Source: Candidatus Falkowiibacteriota bacterium (lineage in GTDB: Bacteria; Patescibacteriota; Patescibacteriia; CAIXNZ01; JADLGS01). Taken from it: a stretch of 6,764 nt of DNA. The stretch lies in the NCBI GenBank assembly GCA_020849205.1, contig JADLGS010000038.1:1-6764 (forward strand), read 5' to 3'. The notes beneath the pieces were generated by a model. The model ran no database searches. It saw nothing but the letters and a program-made list of their open reading frames with translations, and was not told the DNA's origin. The position numbers and the translations under genes were made by a program. Position 1 is the first letter of the stretch, and each line of letters begins with the position of its first letter. Shown piece by piece: positions 5,541-6,764 of the stretch.

Positions 5541-5601
5541 TGGGTAATAGGACGAAGGAGCCGATGTATTCTTACGATCCATACTTAGTCCGATTTACCC
5601 A
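5541..5601 (+). ncRNA. Guide unit 6 (class 2)
   Basis: TGGGTAA (5541-5547) pairs with TTACCCA (5595-5601); GGACGA 5550-5555; spacer A AGGAGCCGA (5556-5564); TGT 5565-5567; 6-base loop; ACGA 5574-5577; spacer B TCCATACTT (5578-5586); the final edge is AGTCC instead of TGTCC, a degenerate D-like box. Confidence 0.8.
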
Positions 5602-5611
5602 ATCCATTTTT

Positions 5612-5660
5612 GAGAAGGACGATCAACAATTTGTTTTACGATTGTTAAAATGTCCAGCTC
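5612..5660 (+). ncRNA. Guide unit 7 (class 1, shortest loop)
   Basis: GAGAA at 5612-5616, but the right arm is shortened to GCTC (5657-5660); GGACGA 5617-5622; spacer A TCAACAATT (5623-5631); TGT 5632-5634; 3-base loop; ACGA 5638-5641; spacer B TTGTTAAAA (5642-5650); TGTCC 5651-5655. Confidence 0.85.
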
Positions 5661-5663
5661 AAT

Positions 5664-5730
5664 CCAAGCGTAGGCACAAACCTGCGCTTGGAATTCAACT
5701 TTTGTAGTTAATGTAATTAACTATAGGAGT
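5664..5730 (+). repeat. Array linker 4
   Basis: CCAAGCG / CGCTTGG with AGG/CCT and a CACAAA loop (5664-5691), then CAACTTT / GGAGTTG around AGTTAAT-GTA-ATTAACT. Confidence 0.75.
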
Positions 5731-5793
5731 TGGGTAATAGGACGATGTTAGGTTTGTATCTCTAAACGATACGATAAATGTCCAACCTACCCA
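5731..5793 (+). ncRNA. Guide unit 8 (class 2)
   Basis: TGGGTA (5731-5736) pairs with TACCCA (5788-5793); GGACGA 5740-5745; spacer A TGTTAGGTT (5746-5754); TGT 5755-5757; 8-base loop; ACGA 5766-5769; spacer B TACGATAAA (5770-5778); TGTCC 5779-5783. Confidence 0.85.
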
Positions 5794-5804
5794 TTTATTT
5801 TTTT

Positions 5805-5862
5805 GAGAAGGACGATTGGCTATTTGTTTCAAACGATGAGGTTCCTGTCCAACTCATTTCTC
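5805..5862 (+). ncRNA. Guide unit 9 (class 1)
   Basis: GAGAA (5805-5809) pairs with TTCTC (5858-5862); GGACGA 5810-5815; spacer A TTGGCTATT (5816-5824); TGT 5825-5827; loop TTCAA; ACGA 5833-5836; spacer B TGAGGTTCC (5837-5845); TGTCC 5846-5850. Confidence 0.85.
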
Positions 5863-5928
5863 CAAGCGTAAGCACACACTTGCGCTTGGAATTCAACTTT
5901 TGTCGTTAATGTGATTAACTATAGGAGT
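5862..5928 (+). repeat. Array linker 5
   Basis: CCAAGCG / CGCTTGG with AAG/CTT inner pairs (5862-5889), then the AT-rich hairpin. Nearly the same as linker 2, supporting duplication of repeats 2 and 5. Confidence 0.75.
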
Positions 5929-5997
5929 TGGGTAAGATGAGACGTGACCGAAACTGTTGAGGTTTCTCAATGATTGATACCTTGTCTCACTTATCCA
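5929..5997 (+). ncRNA. Guide unit 10 (class 2, variant GAGACGT edge)
   Basis: TGGGTAAG (5929-5936) pairs with CTTATCCA (5990-5997, one G-T wobble); inner TGAGAC/GTCTCA; edge AGACGT; spacer A GACCGAAAC (5946-5954); TGT 5955-5957; hairpin loop TTGAG-GTTT-CTCAA; ATGA 5970-5973; spacer B TTGATACCT (5974-5982); TGTCT edge. Confidence 0.75.
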
Positions 5998-6038
5998 TTC
6001 ATTTTTTCCCGGAAGCTTCGCTTAGGGATAACATTTTT
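5998..6038 (+). other. 41-base insertion between repeats 5 and 6
   Basis: The junction between a class 2 and the next class 1 unit is 9-11 bases elsewhere but 41 here. The extra sequence carries a T run, CCC...GGG arms (6008-6010 with 6024-6026) and the palindrome GAAGCTTC. It may be a degraded linker or a footprint of a recombination that built the array. Confidence 0.5.
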
Positions 6039-6084
6039 GGTGGACGATTCGGTACGTGCTAATAGCGATGTTTGTATTGTCCAT
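6039..6084 (+). ncRNA. Guide unit 11 (class 1, degenerate boxes)
   Basis: GGTGGACGA starts at 6039; spacer A TTCGGTACG (6048-6056); TGC (6057-6059) replaces TGT; 5-base loop; GCGA (6065-6068) replaces ACGA; spacer B TGTTTGTAT (6069-6077); TGTCC 6078-6082, with the closing stem reduced because ATT replaces ACC. Confidence 0.75.
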
Positions 6085-6091
6085 TCAATCT

Positions 6092-6159
6092 CCCGAGCGT
6101 AGGCACACACCTGCGCTCGGGACTCTACTTATGCAGTTAATAGATTTAACTTTAGAAGT
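6092..6159 (+). repeat. Array linker 6
   Basis: CCCGAGCG / CGCTCGGG with AGG/CCT inner pairs (6092-6121), as in linker 1, then a diverged AT hairpin with AGTTAA / TTAACT arms (6135-6151). Confidence 0.7.
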
Positions 6160-6221
6160 TGGGTAATGGGACGAAGGCTTGTAGGTAAATATTACGAAAT
6201 TAATGCTGTCCAATTTACCCA
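6160..6221 (+). ncRNA. Guide unit 12 (class 2)
   Basis: TGGGTAA (6160-6166) pairs with TTACCCA (6215-6221); GGACGA 6169-6174; spacer A AGGCTTGTA (6175-6183); GGT (6184-6186) replaces TGT; 7-base loop; ACGA 6194-6197; spacer B AATTAATGC (6198-6206); TGTCC 6207-6211. Confidence 0.8.
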
Positions 6222-6231
6222 TTCAATTATT

Positions 6232-6277
6232 GGTGGACGATTCGGTCATTGTATAAACGAATAGCTCTCTGTCCACC
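6232..6277 (+). ncRNA. Guide unit 13 (class 1, last)
   Basis: GGTGGAC (6232-6238) pairs with GTCCACC (6271-6277); spacer A TTCGGTCAT (6241-6249); TGT 6250-6252; loop ATAA; ACGA 6257-6260; spacer B ATAGCTCTC (6261-6269); TGTCC 6270-6274. From ACGA to TGT is 36 bases. It has no linker or class 2 partner, so the array ends on a half repeat. Confidence 0.85.
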
Positions 6278-6282
6278 TTCCT

Positions 6283-6313
6283 CCCCCGACTTACGTCGGG
6301 GGATTATTTTTTT
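6283..6313 (+). terminator. Intrinsic terminator closing the guide array
   Basis: CCCCCGAC (6283-6290) pairs with GTCGGGGG (6295-6302) across a TTAC loop, followed by ATTATTTTTTT. It ends transcription 6 bases after the last guide unit and fixes the transcribed strand of the array. Confidence 0.9.
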
Positions 6314-6316
6314 AAA

Positions 6317-6344
6317 AGATAAGAAATAGGAGATAAGAAATAAG
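6317..6344. repeat. Purine-rich heptamer repeat
   Basis: Head-to-tail heptamers AGATAAG, AAATAGG, AGATAAG, AAATAAG, fading into ATAATTG. Same style and 7-base period as the repeats at 2473-2500 and 6507-6541. Confidence 0.65.
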
Positions 6345-6390
6345 ATAATTGAAATCTTATAAACGAAGAATTGAGAGATTGGCACAATAC

Positions 6391-6422
6391 AGGATTCCAC
6401 GGGCGGAGCCCTCTGAATGACG
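6391..6422. repeat. REP-like extragenic palindrome
   Basis: The core GGGC-GGA-GCCC (6401-6411) is flanked by GGATTCCAC on the left and CTCTGAATGACG on the right, a layout (GATTnCCAC...hairpin...GAATGAC) familiar from dispersed bacterial extragenic repeats. Only one copy is in the window, so dispersal is inferred. The remaining 6345-6460 shows no gene. Confidence 0.4.
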
Positions 6423-6460
6423 TGTTTTAAAAGCGGTTCTTCGTCACGTCGCGAGATGAA

Positions 6461-6505
6461 CAAAAAACAAAGGAGCAGTTCAACTGAACGCTCCTTTCTT
6501 TTTCA
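6461..6505. terminator. Bidirectional terminator downstream of pnp
   Basis: AAAGGAGC (6469-6476) pairs with GCTCCTTT (6490-6497), with an inner GTTC/GAAC stem and an AACT loop. On the - strand the A tract 6462-6467 gives a T tail ending pnp; on the + strand CTTTTT follows. Confidence 0.8.
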
Positions 6506-6506
6506 A

Positions 6507-6541
6507 CCCATATCCTATATCCAATTTCCTATTTCCTATTT
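6507..6541. repeat. Heptamer repeat touching the pnp stop codon, 5 copies
   Basis: On the - strand: AAATAGG, AAATAGG, AAATTGG, ATATAGG, ATATGGG. The first copy contains the pnp stop TAG, so the repeat starts within the end of the gene. Confidence 0.7.
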
Positions 6542-6764
6542 CTTGGGAATTAACATTTTCATCGACAAGTTTGTGCGTTTCATTGAGTCAATTTCTTTGA
6601 CTACAACTTTCACCTCTTGTCCGACTTTGAGAACGTCGCTTGGCTTGTTTACACGCTCCCACGAAATCTCTGAAACGTGAACCAAACCTTCTTTACCCGG
6701 AGCATATTCTACAAACGCTCCAAAGTCCATAAGCTTCGTTACCTTACCGTCAAAAATCATACCA
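6536..6764 (-). CDS. pnp: Polynucleotide phosphorylase, C-terminal S1 domain (partial)
   Basis: The reading frame is open at the right edge and ends at TAG (6538-6536). The visible ~75 residues form one complete S1 RNA-binding domain: [20 protein letters not shown], then [32 protein letters not shown] and a TNLSMK close. The phrase [25 protein letters not shown] is characteristic of the S1 domain at the end of bacterial PNPase, the 3'-5' phosphorolytic exoribonuclease and degradosome component. The chain stops just after the domain (MLIPKK), a short tail compared with enterobacterial enzymes. The catalytic RNase PH domains and the KH domain lie outside the window. A ribosomal S1-like protein is the main alternative. 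The methionine near 6760 is internal, not the start. Confidence 0.8.
   Translation of the reverse strand, partial: GMIFDGKVTKLMDFGAFVEYAPGKEGLVHVSEISWERVNKPSDVLKVGQEVKVVVKEIDSMKRTNLSMKMLIPKK

Larger units (their letters stand above)
5018..6277 (+). repeat. TIGR-like array: 13 dual-guide units in a ~195-base higher-order repeat
   Basis: Thirteen units each read edge box (GGACGA, or AGACGT in two), spacer A of 9 bases, TGT-like box, loop of 3-12 bases, ACGA-like box, spacer B of 9 bases, then TGTCC-like edge. All 26 spacers are exactly 9 bases and all differ. With a 4-base loop, the stretch from ACGA through the final TGT is 36 bases, the size known for processed tigRNAs. Units alternate between class 1 (closed by GGTGGAC/GTCCACC or GAGAAGGAC/GTCC..TTCTC) and class 2 (closed by TGGGTAA/TTACCCA). 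Between class 1 and class 2 lies a constant two-hairpin linker. Repeat starts are 5018, 5215, 5417, 5612, 5805, 6039 and 6232. The array follows tas directly and ends at a strong terminator (6283-6313). Confidence 0.85.

Noticed and set aside
3598..6277. IS110-family insertion sequence with a bridge RNA
   Set aside because: The protein shares the IS110 core, but the serine motif of the C-terminal domain and most DEDD acids are absent, no element ends are visible, and 13 repeated dual-guide units are not the one bridge RNA of an IS110 element.
5018..6277. CRISPR array
   Set aside because: No constant 25-37 base direct repeats with ~30-40 base spacers; the variable parts are paired 9-mers within conserved stems, and no cas gene is present.
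5018..6277. Simple minisatellite or DNA-level repeat cluster
   Set aside because: Fixed 9-base variable windows, compensatory changes in stems and a closing terminator point to a transcribed guide array.
6417..6680. 87-aa open frame on the + strand opposite the pnp end
   Set aside because: Crosses the bidirectional terminator and heptamer repeat and overlaps the well-supported pnp S1 domain.

Overview
The window looks like a chromosomal segment of an AT-rich bacterium, most likely a member of the Candidate Phyla Radiation (Patescibacteria). This is an inference from small hypothetical genes, compact intergenic terminators, purine-rich heptamer repeats and, above all, the kind of RNA-guided system present. 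The left edge holds the last codons of 30S ribosomal protein S1 (rpsA, + strand) and the right edge the C-terminal S1 domain of polynucleotide phosphorylase (pnp, - strand). None of the genes ends in TGA, but nothing suggests recoding.

Left part (1-2570): the rpsA end and a bidirectional terminator; two tiny coupled genes on the - strand (347-496 and 125-343); about 650 bases without a convincing gene (497-1144) that hold several inverted repeats, a candidate - strand promoter and a - strand terminator, so probably a structured RNA or leader; then a 438-residue membrane-anchored protein of unknown function on the - strand.

Middle part (2470-3450): two small unknown + strand genes. Each has a good ribosome binding site and an intrinsic terminator with the same stem sequence, and their C-termini look alike, so they may be distant paralogues.

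Right part (3460-6313) is the centrepiece. A 469-residue protein with a RuvC/IS110-like N-terminal half and a Nop/IS110-like helix-hairpin core is followed after 10 bases by a 1.26-kb array. The array contains 13 dual-guide units. Each reads GGACGA (or AGACGT), 9 variable bases, a TGT-like box, a 3-12 base loop, an ACGA-like box, 9 variable bases, then TGTCC (or TGTCT). All 13 units have exactly 9+9 variable bases. The ordered boxes copy the C / guide / D' / C' / guide / D plan of box C/D RNAs. This is the hallmark of TIGR-Tas (tandem interspersed guide RNA) systems, an RNA-guided DNA-targeting family known from phages and parasitic bacteria. A strong terminator closes the array, so protein and guides are probably one transcription unit.

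Two things make this locus unusual. First, the guides are not packed tightly but sit in a ~195-base higher-order repeat with two alternating guide-unit classes, separated by two constant hairpins that show compensatory base changes. Second, by eye the RuvC-like domain lacks most of the acidic residues expected for catalysis, so the protein may bind rather than cut DNA. The right edge (6314-6535) holds heptamer repeats, a REP-like palindrome and a bidirectional terminator before pnp.
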